Origin: Steromphala cineraria
Lineage: Eukaryota; Mollusca; Gastropoda; Trochida; Trochidae
Reading direction: 5' to 3'
Length of the DNA: 64,000 nt
Assembly: GCA_916613615.1 (NCBI GenBank)
Contig: OU744732.1
Location: forward strand, 53,483,727 to 53,547,726
Shown here one piece after another: positions 56,187 to 64,000 of the stretch. Under the pieces are notes generated by a model. The model ran no database searches and was not told where the DNA came from. It saw nothing but the letters and a program-made list of their open reading frames with translations. The number at the start of each line of letters is the position of its first letter. The first letter of the stretch is position 1. A program made the position numbers and the translations under genes.

Positions 56187-56540
56187 ATAGTACGTTTTTG
56201 AATAAACGTCATTATTTTTACTTACCGTAGACAAGTGACCTTAGCCTTGTTAGCCATATAACATGTAATCGACTCATTCCCACAGAAGTAATGAAAACAT
56301 CATTACACAGATCAATCAGAGTTACCCGCCCGTCACCAGTCCACTGTGTGGCGTGACCTGTCATCCAATTAGAATCATTCACATTACCTAGGAGTCCCAA
56401 TTAACGACGGATGCGTAAGAGGGGAGGCGGGACGGGTATGACGACGGTCACTTGTCTACGGTAAGTAAAAATAATGACGTTTAATCAAAAACGTACTATT
56501 ATTTAGTTACTAACCTCCGACAAGTGACCTTAGCCTGATA
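56187..56540. repeat. Alternating terminal repeats next to the DIRS-like element
   Basis: Arms 56187-56240 and 56446-56499 are inverted copies with one mismatch in 54 (left ends ACTTACCGTAGACAAGTGACC; right begins with the complement). A third, direct, partial copy follows at 56491-56530 (ACGTACTATTATTTAG, CCGACAAGTGACCTTAGCCT). Repeated termini in both orientations at the 3' side of a tyrosine-recombinase element fit DIRS-type inverted terminal repeats and internal complementary region, but no matching 5' terminus was found, so this link is inference. Confidence 0.6.
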
Positions 56541-56725
56541 CCACTGTAGGAGGCGGGTAGAATTCGTCGCATAGCGGTAACTCTCAATATTGCTCTGATG
56601 ATCGGCGACCTAGCGAGCGGCCGTTCTAATGAGGATTAATTGTCTGACCTCTCGCGGTCGACGATCCCTAATTAAAACACCACAAAACCACTATAACCAT
56701 TCAACAAGCAAGTTTATTAAATGAG

Positions 56726-57388
56726 TTAAGAGCCCCTCTCAACTCGTGAACTTGTCTGGGAGTGAGGCAAGAAGAGCCTGCGCCTCCCCTGTCTCAGCGT
56801 GCGCGTCTTTTCCACGTAGATGCGCAGAGCGCCTACCGGACAGAGGAGGCGTTCCTGTTCGTCCGTAGGCTCGATAGCCGAGGAGATTGACGGCAGTGTG
56901 AACGTCCGTCCACGCTCGTCAGCGCCCTGGTTCTTACACAAGAACTCCGGTGCTAGACCCAAAGTCGCTGACCCTCCATGTCTCACCTCAAACCTGAGCA
57001 AATCAGCTTGCAGCGCGTGCAACTCTGATATTCTGGCCGCTGACCCCATTGCCACTAAGAAGCAAGTCTTAATGGTGAGACGCAGCAGCGTCGTGTCCGT
57101 CAGCGGCTCATAGTGCTCAGACTTGAGGTGATTCAAAACTATCGCCAGATCCCACTCTGGCGGTCTCAGTTTGTGGCGGCCATTCACGTTCCTGTACGTC
57201 CTAATGAGCTCCTTAAGGACCGAGGTGTTCAACCCATACGTGCAGATGTAGAACCTGAGGGTTCTCGTGCACCCGTTTGCTTCGGTTGCTCCTGAGAAGG
57301 TCCCACCTGGTTGGCAGTGGAACCGGCTCCTGAGCTCGGAGTCTCCGGAGGGGGACATACCACGGCCTTGCCGGCCAGTTCGGTGCAA
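56726..57388 (-). pseudogene. Truncated tyrosine recombinase of the DIRS-like element
   Basis: The frame contains NTSVLKELIRTYRNVNGRHK, RPPEWDLAIVLNHL, LKTCFLVAMGSAARISELHA-type sequence (LTIKTCFLVAMGSAARISEL) with the first catalytic Arg in ARISEL, and ends soon after RLFLPHS. The second half of the catalytic domain, expected to hold H-x-x-R and the nucleophilic Tyr, is absent: stops follow at 56726, and the next 180 bp do not encode it. The frame upstream is joined to RNase H only across the 24-G tract. The product would be inactive. Confidence 0.8.
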
Positions 57389-57449
57389 CTAGGAGCAGAC
57401 GCAGGCGTCTCGTCTCCTGGACTTTTGCCACCACTTGAGTCAGAATGGC

Positions 57450-57473
57450 GGGGGGGGGGGGGGGGGGGGGGGG
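57450..57473. repeat. 24-base G homopolymer
   Basis: An uninterrupted run of 24 G on the + strand (C on the coding strand of the DIRS-like element). It lies between the RNase H and recombinase regions, reads as poly-proline, and separates two frames. Its length may be inaccurate in the assembly. Runs this long can adopt G-quadruplex structures. Confidence 0.9.
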
Positions 57474-57516
57474 AAAGCGTAAGTGTCCATCCCCTCCCAT
57501 CCTAACGCGAGCGCGT

Positions 57517-59235
57517 CTAATCCCCATGCCATACGTATACCGGCAGCTGGTGATTGAGCCGTGTCGCGAAGAGGTCGACATGCGGCCTGCCGAACTGGAG
57601 ACAGATCGCCTCGAACACTCGAGGGTGCAACATCCACTCCGTGGAGTGAGGTTTGTCCGGGCGAGAAAGAGCGTCCGCAAGGACGTTCTTTGCTTCCGGG
57701 ATGTGCACCGCTCTTATTGAGATGTTGAGTTCGTCTACCAGTCGAAACAGCTCCATCACCAGCTGTAACAACGATCCCGCCTTGGTCGATCCTTGCTTGT
57801 TGATCGACCAGTGATCAATCGCCAGACGTATGGCGTTCAACTCCAGGAAGTTGATGTGAAGCTCGGCTTGCGCCGGCGACCACACGCCCGCAGCCTGGTC
57901 GGTCCCCAGGTGCGCGCCCCACCCCTGGGTAGAGGCGTCCACATACAACTGGCTCCCGGCGGGGGGTTGCCGGAGGGGAACCCCCGCCAAGACGTTGCTG
58001 GTGAATGAGGTCCTGCGGCATCCTGATGTGATGGCCGCAAGATACCTCCCGAACGTGACCGTTCAGCACTATTTGGAGGGGCCGGAGGTGAAGCCTCCCC
58101 CTCCTCGTGAAGTCTTGAGCTGAGGTCAATAACCCTAGCAGACGTTGCCACCGTCGGAGCGAGAGAGGCCCGCGACACGCGTCCGCCAGGAGTCCCCTGT
58201 AACGGCCCATTCGTTCCTCCGTGACAAAGGCCTTGTCCTGCGTCGTGTCCAGACGGACGCCTAGGAAGACGAGCGACGTAGTCGGCACTAGGTCCGACTT
58301 GTCCAGATTGACAAGCCAACCCAGGCGTTTGAACAGAGCGATCACAAAGTCCCTTTGTTCGGTCAGAACTGACGGGGAGCAGTGGCTCCCGAACCCGTCG
58401 TCCAGGTACATCGCCAACTGGATGACGTGCCTGTGAAGGAACTGGACGATTGGTTGGGTCACCCGGGTGAACAACCAAGGGGCTGTCGCAATCTCGAAGG
58501 GCAACACCTTCCACTGGAAGTGACGACCCGCCAGGACGAATCGGAGGTACTTGCAATCCGCGGGGCAGATTGGAATATGCAGGTACGCGTCCTGGAGGTC
58601 CAGCGACACCATGCGGCTGTATGCGGCAACCGCATGATAGACCGCACGGTCAAGAGCCAAAAATATGGCGGCCACTCGAGGTAGGAGCGGTTGAACTGTT
58701 TCAAGTCGTGAATCAGCCGCCATTTTTTCGGGTCCTTTTTCGGTCTCACGAATACTGGAGAGTAGAACCCCGGTGTCAGACCTTGGAGCGGAAGCTCGCT
58801 CACCGCCTCCTTGGTGATTAGGATCTCAACTTGTTCCAGTGTGCGCGCGAGCCGTTCCGGCTCTAGCTGACGTTCCACTGGCGAACAAGTCAAAGGGGGG
58901 CGGGTGTGCACGGGTATACGAAACCCACGCTCCAGTGTCTGACAGACGTACTCGTCCAGGCCCAACTGCCTCCAGTTGGCCACAAACATTGAGAGACGGC
59001 CTCCAACGGCCCCGTCCCGAACCTCTACCGCTGCCGGCGGCAGGAGAGGAGGCGCCCAGGAGTCACCTCTTCTTGTGGGTTCCTCGATAGGCGCGTCCCT
59101 TACCCTGCAACTTGCTTGGTGTCCTTTTTGGAGAGGGGCCGGCGTTGTAGCCGCCGCGGCCCTTGCCTGGCCGGCCCCCGTCCCGAAAGGAAACCCCGCT
59201 GGTCCTAGAGCCGGCGGAAGATTGCGGAGTGCCAC
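57517..59235 (-). pseudogene. DIRS-like reverse transcriptase and RNase H (frameshifted)
   Basis: The N-terminal RT part is in frame 59235-58690: FVANWRQLGLDEYV, GFYSPVFVRPKK and KKWRLIHDLKQFNRSYL. A frame change near 58690-58650 leads into 58723-57990 with SLDLQDAYLHIPI, FQWKVLPFE and the catalytic box LAMYLDDGF, then DKSDLVPTTSLVFLGV (thumb). RNase H follows in a third frame (57990-57517): LYVDASTQGWGAHLG, INFLELNAIRLAI, AVHIPEAKNVLADALSRP and RPHVDLFATRLNHQLPVYVW. The last segment is typical of DIRS/Ty3-like RNase H plus its C-terminal extension. All key motifs are recognisable, but no single frame spans them. Confidence 0.88.
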
Positions 59236-60860
59236 CCTTCCGCTTCTTGGGTGTCATCACCGCCGAAGAGACCCTGCCGCCTCCCGCTGCCAAACGGTTG
59301 GTGAGCTCCTGTTGTTGGGTCTCCTGGCGGTGTCGCAGAGCCTCTGCGACTTGCCCGTCGAACAGCGTCGACGACGCTGCTGGAGCGCTCCTGAGGCGGG
59401 TGCGCATCTCCGCCGGGAGATTTGTACGAGCGAGAAATCCGTCCTGCCTCAGGTTAGTGACCCCCGCTGAGATGCGGGAGGCACTTAGCATGATTTGGGC
59501 TCGATTCCCTGCCACGGAACCGAACCCCCGATACAGTGCTCTCGCCCCTTTCTCCATCCCCGCCTCCTTGGAGAAGGCGGCCATGGCCTGACAAGCATGG
59601 GCGACGGAGTTCGCCATGCCCAGAATGCTTCTGGCCTCCTTGTCCAGGTGGGACAGGTGCCGTCAGACACTGAATGGCCGACTCCTGGCGCTGCCACACG
59701 CCTGATGTCGTCATCCAAGACGGGGGGAGAAAGCGGTATGGGAGAAGAGGCGACCGGGAGCCCCGACCTCTGACGATCCGAGATCACCAGAGGCGGAACA
59801 AGACGGCCCGGCGCCGCGGATGACACGTGGGTGTCAAAATCCTTCGTTGCTGTCAGGAGAAGGCGGTGGGGAGGGAAGCGGACGCTTCGCGGACTCACTA
59901 CCTCCTCCTCCTGACAGAAGGTCTCGAAACGTGCCTGTTTCGAAAAACTACACTCTTCGTCCACCTCCTGTAGGGTCAGCTGACACCAGTCAGCGATGGC
60001 CGTCATCCTCTCACCCTGATCAGGTGCCTCCTCCTCACGTAGGCCGCCTGCGGCGGACAACGGAGGAACGCGGGGGGGGGGGAATCCCCCTCGGTTCTGT
60101 CCCCAGACAGCGATCCTGGTGAGGGAGGCACTGACGTGTCCGATGGGGAGGGAGGCGGCGACACCAGCGTCACCCGGCGGACGCGCCTGGTGGGTGGCGC
60201 CACAGGAGGTGGCGAAGGCGGGGCCTTCCCGCCTTGATCCCCAGATCCCTTCTGGGTGAATTCCTCCAACATCAACTTGACCGATGTGAGGATATCGTTT
60301 TTTAGCGCCTTGGCATCGAAGGAAGCGTGGTGCGACTCCCTGGCGCGCTTCTTTGCCTTCTTCGCCTTCTTCCGTCGCTCCTCCCGAGGGGGGGAGGGGG
60401 GACCGGGATCAGAAGGCTCCTCTGGTGACGAGTCACGAGGCGGTGACACGTCAGGGAGCAAGTCCTGAGACAGCGGGTCGCGGACCGACTTGTCCGAACG
60501 GAGGGACCCTACGTCCGACGCCAGGGAGGACGGCAAGTCAAACTCCCCTGCGTCCTCGGAAATGATGAGGTCCGACCTCTCCGGCGACATGCACTTGCCT
60601 GCGGCGGCAGACGAACCCGGGGTGGGGCGCCTAGTGTACTTGCAGCGGCTCTGCGACTCGCTCTTCCGGATGGAAGAGCGGTAACGCCTGTGCTGCTCTG
60701 GGGAGAGATCCTCGCACTCTGCACACCGGTTATCCGCCGGGCAAGTGTTCCTGCACAGGCGACAGACGACATGAGGGTCGTAGCTCGCCGACTTGCGTGA
60801 CCCGTACCGTCCGCAGTACGCCCGGTACGGGGTCGCTGAGTCGCAGCGAACTAAGTCCAT
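59063..60860 (-). pseudogene. DIRS-like Gag region (three frames)
   Basis: Starts with ATG at 60860. The first 70 residues contain a Cys-rich module (CRLCRNTCPADNRCAEC). A Ser/Pro-rich and acidic segment follows, then a Lys-rich patch (REERRKKAKKAKKRARE) and more Pro-rich sequence, ending in frame 1 at 60003. A G11 tract at 60072-60082 lies at the switch to a second frame (60060-59660: MTAIADWCQLTLQEVDEECS, FDTHVSSAA). A third frame (59617-59063) carries MANSVAHACQAMAAFSKEAG and a Gly/Arg-rich basic tail, probably nucleic-acid binding. Assignment to Gag rests on its place before RT and its composition. Confidence 0.7.
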
Positions 60861-60904
60861 CTCCTGTGAGGCGACAAGCGCGACCTACAATCCAAGCCGC
60901 CCAA

Positions 60905-61020
60905 GCGCGAGTGTCAAGAAGACGGCAGGTGGCAGGCGGTAGGCGGTAGGCGGCACGCGCCTATCCAATAACCCCGTCAAGAAGACGGCAGGCGGCAGGC
61001 GGCAGGCGGCAAGCGCACCT
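60905..61020. repeat. Duplicated GGCAGGC-rich minisatellite
   Basis: Two copies (60915-60955 and 60975-61013) of GTCAAGAAGACGGCAGG followed by three or four GCGGCAG/GTAGGCG heptamers. It lies just upstream of the DIRS-like Gag start and may belong to that element's leader. GC-rich, non-coding. Confidence 0.75.
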
Positions 61021-61184
61021 GCCAAAGATCAATGACAAGGAAAGAGTGAAGTGAATTAGAAGAAACAGCTCATTGATATTTAGACAGACAAATCTGTAAA
61101 TTATTCGTGTCTCACTTCAACATCACAATTATACATGATCAAATAAAATCATTTAGTGCCAATAGTAATAAATGCACATGACGT

Positions 61185-61445
61185 TAACTTTCCGTTTCAA
61201 AATCAATCATCTGGGTGTCATTAACTCTAAAGTCAGGGGGAAAAGCAGATAGCAAAATTCTGTACCTTATTCACCTTCACTGACTGAAGAGTATAAGACC
61301 TCAAACCAAATGGTCTTCACTCTCCGCTCAAAATCCACCCTCTGGGTGTCGTTAACTCTAACGTCAGGGAATCAAGCAGATAGCAAAATTCTCTACCTTA
61401 TTCACCTTCACTACTTGAAGTGTATAAGAACTCATATCATATCCC
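61185..61445. repeat. 131-bp tandem duplication covering the 3' end of a gene
   Basis: CTGGGTGTC..TTAACTCTAA, AAGCAGATAGCAAAATTCT and TACCTTATTCACCTTCACT recur 131 bp apart (61211/61342 and 61263/61394). The right copy contains the last codons and stop of the coiled-coil/propeller gene (stop at 61364); the left copy lies in its 3' flank. Confidence 0.85.
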
Positions 61446-62759
61446 ACTTCCACTACCCCCAGAGTAGCCGGGGATCTACAACAGCTGATGAAATACACAC
61501 GACCTCTGTGGTAAATCAGATTCCATATTTGAAATTCGAACTCTTTAACAATGCTGCTCCTGTTTGTTGGCAGGGACATCTTCATCAGCTTGGACTCCTT
61601 GCTGTAGTAGAGGGCTCTGCTTGAGATGTCCAGGGTCACTGCATACATGTAAAAACCAGTGTCCAGAGTTGTCAAACCCGTCCCATCGTACCTTACCGTA
61701 AATAGCTTATTGTAGTTGGAAGCATAGATCGTCTTTGTGTCTGGAAGCAATGCAATAGCACGAGGCCAGTCACCATAATTTGTCAAGTCCACTAAAGAAG
61801 TGAAGTTCTTCCCCCGCAGCAACATCCAGCTGATAGTCTTACTTGGATTTGTAGTTGTAAGAAATATTATCCCTCTCTCCTCATCAGCTGCCATACCGTA
61901 TGTCCTACAGTTCTGTTTAACTGTTCGAACGCTTCTACTATCGCGTTTTGCTGAAATGATCTTGTTTGGGTTCCGTAAACCGATGTATAGAGAGCTTAGT
62001 TTTGAAATATAAACTAACGAAAGAACATCTTTCAGGTTGAGATAGGAATAAATGTCGAGAAAATTACTTTTGATGTCAACATAACGAAATTGATGTTTAG
62101 TAGATTGCCACAATGGGGCTAGAAGTATACGGCTCCAATCTGTTGGTTTAGTTGCTGTTTGTCTTGTTGTTGGAGCTGTTGAAGTCGATGATGCTGAGGA
62201 AGCAATTTGTGTTGATTTTTCAAACGACGAAGCAGTTACCTTAGTTGATGATTTTAATGAACCACGGGTTTCCCTTAACGTTCTGTTGAGTTCACTGATT
62301 TCATGATCAAACTTTGTCATCATATTTGTCACTAATTCTGATCCGATACATGTTGAACACGAAACCAAATCCCGTTTCTCTAGCTCACTGTTCAGGAGAG
62401 CGTCTCGGCACATATCATTATCCTCTTGCACCTTGTCAAGGGTTTTCTTCATGTGATGAAGTTGCCTCTTCATCAAGTGATTCTCATGTTTGATATGTCT
62501 TGTCTCTGAGATTACCCGCGATCTGATGATATCTTCAACAGACCCACGTCTCAATATACTGGACACGGTCTCTGTTACGTATTTTCTCGTCCTGTTTGTT
62601 GAGGATGTCTGCTAGATTAATCTCCATCTTTTGTTCTATGACATCGATCTTCTTATTCATTAAATTTGTAGTCTCCCTGAGAAAATTAATGTCGGTGTCA
62701 CACATGATTCCACACAGCAAGAGCGTGATTATGAAACAGGTAACTCTGACTCCCTCCAT
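61364..62759 (-). CDS. Secreted coiled-coil / beta-propeller protein (LDLR class B-like)
   Basis: Start ATG at 62759 gives MEGVRVTCFIITLLLCGIMC, a good signal peptide. A charged heptad-like segment follows (MNKKIDVIEQKMEINLADIL) in frame to about 62579. The rest is in another frame from about 62566: more coiled coil (HLMKRQLHHMKKTLDKVQED), a CSTC pair, a Ser/Thr-rich linker, then about 240 residues with 40-residue periodic strands (YGMAADEERGIIFLTT, RAIALLPDTKTIYASN, AVTLDISSRALYYS, NLIYHRGRVYFIS) like YWTD/LDLR class B blades. The two frames can be joined by a 73-nt intron (62506-62578, GTAAC...CTCAG), or the gene has a frameshift. Function unknown; the layout suggests an oligomeric extracellular binding protein. 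An intronless or nearly intronless copy is possible. Confidence 0.7.
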
Positions 62760-63160
62760 CGTGAAGTATGAGATACAGAGTTGATTCTCCACCACGTTCA
62801 GATAACAAATGAAGTCGTGTTTCTGTTATCAATCCGATTTCACCTTGACTTTGTTACAAGACATGTTTAGATAACGTACACAGTTGATGAGAACTTTCAT
62901 TCCCTACATCGTGAATGTATAAGTTGCAGAGCTGTTTCTGAACCACTTCAGATAACTTACGAAGTCGTGTTCCTGTTATCAATCCGATTTCACCTTGACT
63001 TTGTTACAAGACATGTTTACGCAGTTGATGAGAACTTCGATTCCCTACATCGTGAATGTATAAGTTGCAGAGTTGATTCTCCACCAAGATCAGATAACAC
63101 ATGAAGTCGTGTTCCTGTTATCAATCCGATTTCACCTTGATTTCATCAAAATATTTAGAT
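62748..63160. repeat. 142-150-bp tandem repeat spanning the start codon region
   Basis: Three copies share CATCGTGAA, GCAGAGTTGATTCTCCACCA, CAGATAAC, GAAGTCGTGTTCCTGTTATC and AATCCGATTTCACCTTGA (GAAGTCGTGT at 62811, 62961 and 63103). The leftmost copy contains the ATG of the coiled-coil/propeller gene. A diverged fourth copy lies at 63435-63530, beyond the SINE. Upstream ATGs in the other copies are followed by stop codons. Confidence 0.85.
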
Positions 63161-63162
63161 AG

Positions 63163-63398
63163 TAACAATAATAATAATAATAATAACACTTTATTGTCCT
63201 AAGTACAAGTACATCGGAAATTTGTTTTGTGCCCATGGCACCCGGCAGTGAATGCGTTGTTCTGGCTTTACAATGCTGAGTGTCAAGCAAGACAGCAACA
63301 ACTCTCACCTTTTAACGTCTTTTGGTATGACGCGACCGGGAATCGAACCCCGGTCTTCCGGGTGACGAGCGGACACTCTACCACTGAGCTACGTCCCC
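63163..63398 (-). mobile_element. tRNA-headed SINE with (ATT)n tail
   Basis: About 236 bp. The 5' head (63398-63329, minus) starts GGGGACGTAGCTCAGTGGTA (RNA polymerase III A box TAGCTCAGTGG) and carries GGTTCGATTCC (B box). It folds approximately as a tRNA with a GTC-like anticodon but has mismatched stem pairs and C at the position normally U33, so it is not called as a tRNA gene. A body with GTTAAAAGGTGAGAGTTGTT and CACTGCCGGGTGCCATGGGC follows, then GGACAATAAAGTG and (TTA)n at 63187-63166. It splits the tandem repeat upstream of the propeller gene. Confidence 0.9.
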
Positions 63399-64000
63399 GG
63401 TAGGAAAGCAATTGAAGAGAACTGTGACTACCACCATCGCATGATTGTATTAGATACAGAGTTGAATGTTCAAAGTAGCGATGTAGACCGTGCCTCTCGT
63501 GGTCCCGTTATAAAGCTGATTTCATCTTGAGTAATATGCAAATTGTGCTTGACTAAAACGCAGATTCAGAAAAGATGGGAGATGTCCATTTATCCTATAG
63601 GTTGACTATCGTACAGTCTCTAAAATAATAACTCATAAAACGATAAGTAAAAAAATACTAAATAAAATAAGTTAGGGATATTTTTATTTACGATTGAAAT
63701 TTAATAAAATTGTAAATTAGATATAAAATAAATCAATATTCATAGTTTCAAATTTTCATGTACATGTATCCTTTATCGTTCTAGATCTATTTTGTACAGT
63801 GTATATCTAAGGTGCCTAAGAGAATTGACTCTTGCAGTGTAGTTCACCTCGGATGTGCCTGCTTGCTTTCAAGAGGCTATGGTAACACTGTGTATAACCG
63901 TACACCGGAACTAGCGAGGTGTACGGCGGAGAAATGTTGCTAGCGAGGAGCGTGATCGCAATCGGGCTCACTTAAAAAGCAATCATCGCCGTTTCATCAA
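63399..64000. other. Decayed fourth repeat copy, then no recognised feature
   Basis: 63435-63530 is a diverged unit of the 142-150-bp repeat (ATTAGATACAGAGTTGAATG, AGCTGATTTCATCTTGAG). The rest is AT-rich. Near 63897-63926 CCGTACACC and GGTGTACGG form a 9-bp stem around an 11-bp loop. No gene seen to the window edge. Confidence 0.4.

Larger units (their letters stand above)
56541..60890 (-). mobile_element. Degenerate DIRS-like tyrosine-recombinase retrotransposon
   Basis: On the minus strand from 60860 downwards: a Cys-rich/proline-rich Gag-like region (60860-59063), a DIRS-type RT (about 59235-57990), RNase H (57990-57517), then a partial tyrosine recombinase (57213-56726 region). This order, with RT and RNase H before a phage-type recombinase rather than an integrase, defines the DIRS group. 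At least five frame changes break the reading frames, several at G/C homopolymers (57450-57473 and 60072-60082). Base composition is clearly GC-rich against the AT-rich surroundings and changes abruptly near 56.7 and 61.0 kb. It is a dead copy. Confidence 0.85.

Noticed and set aside
57311..60860. Plus-strand open frames in the GC-rich island
   Set aside because: They are antisense shadows of the DIRS-like coding region, produced by high GC and few stops.
63329..63398. A functional tRNA-Asp gene
   Set aside because: Anticodon and T stems have mismatches, position 33 is not T, and the sequence continues into a SINE body and (ATT)n tail.

Overview
The window looks like nuclear DNA of an invertebrate animal, most likely a bivalve or other lophotrochozoan. 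The reasons are AT-rich non-coding DNA, genes split by introns, a BEL/Pao LTR retrotransposon, a DIRS-type tyrosine-recombinase retrotransposon, L1/Tx1-like and CR1/Jockey-like LINE remnants, a tRNA-headed SINE with an (ATT)n tail, many small inverted-repeat elements and long minisatellites. No bacterial or organelle gene was recognised. The species call is inference.

Two cellular genes can be supported, both on the minus strand. At the left, four exons (9657 down to 1337) join in phase into a beta-1,4-galactosyltransferase-like type II membrane protein (glycosyltransferase family 7). Its last exons must lie left of base 1. At the right, 62759-61364 encodes a secreted protein with a coiled coil, a Ser/Thr-rich linker and an LDLR-class-B-like beta-propeller. 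It is broken by one frame change or a 73-nt intron, and the DNA at both of its ends is tandemly repeated.

The rest is mobile and repetitive DNA. 1-10 kb: galactosyltransferase introns packed with LINE remnants, MITEs and hairpins. 10-20 kb: 30-bp and 40-bp tandem arrays, four copies of a TTAA-flanked MITE and a dispersed repeat with an internal 45-bp array. 21.1-29.0 kb: a young BEL/Pao element (255-bp LTRs differing at one base, CTGAC target duplication, one frameshift) carrying a 43-bp minisatellite. 31.5-46.5 kb: the most unusual object, a roughly 15-kb inverted structure whose two arms are arrays of 63-bp monomers, each holding TCACAATCT(A/G)GGAAT or its complement, around a 1.8-kb unique centre and ending in clusters of ACAATCTGCAGATTGT palindromes. 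It resembles a giant foldback-type element. 46.5-56 kb: further LINE remnants, nested MITEs and hairpins. 56.2-61.0 kb: a GC-rich, multiply frameshifted DIRS-like element. 61-64 kb: the coiled-coil/propeller gene and a SINE lodged in its upstream repeats.

Coding calls come from reading translations and motifs by eye. No database search was run, so family names rest on motif recognition.
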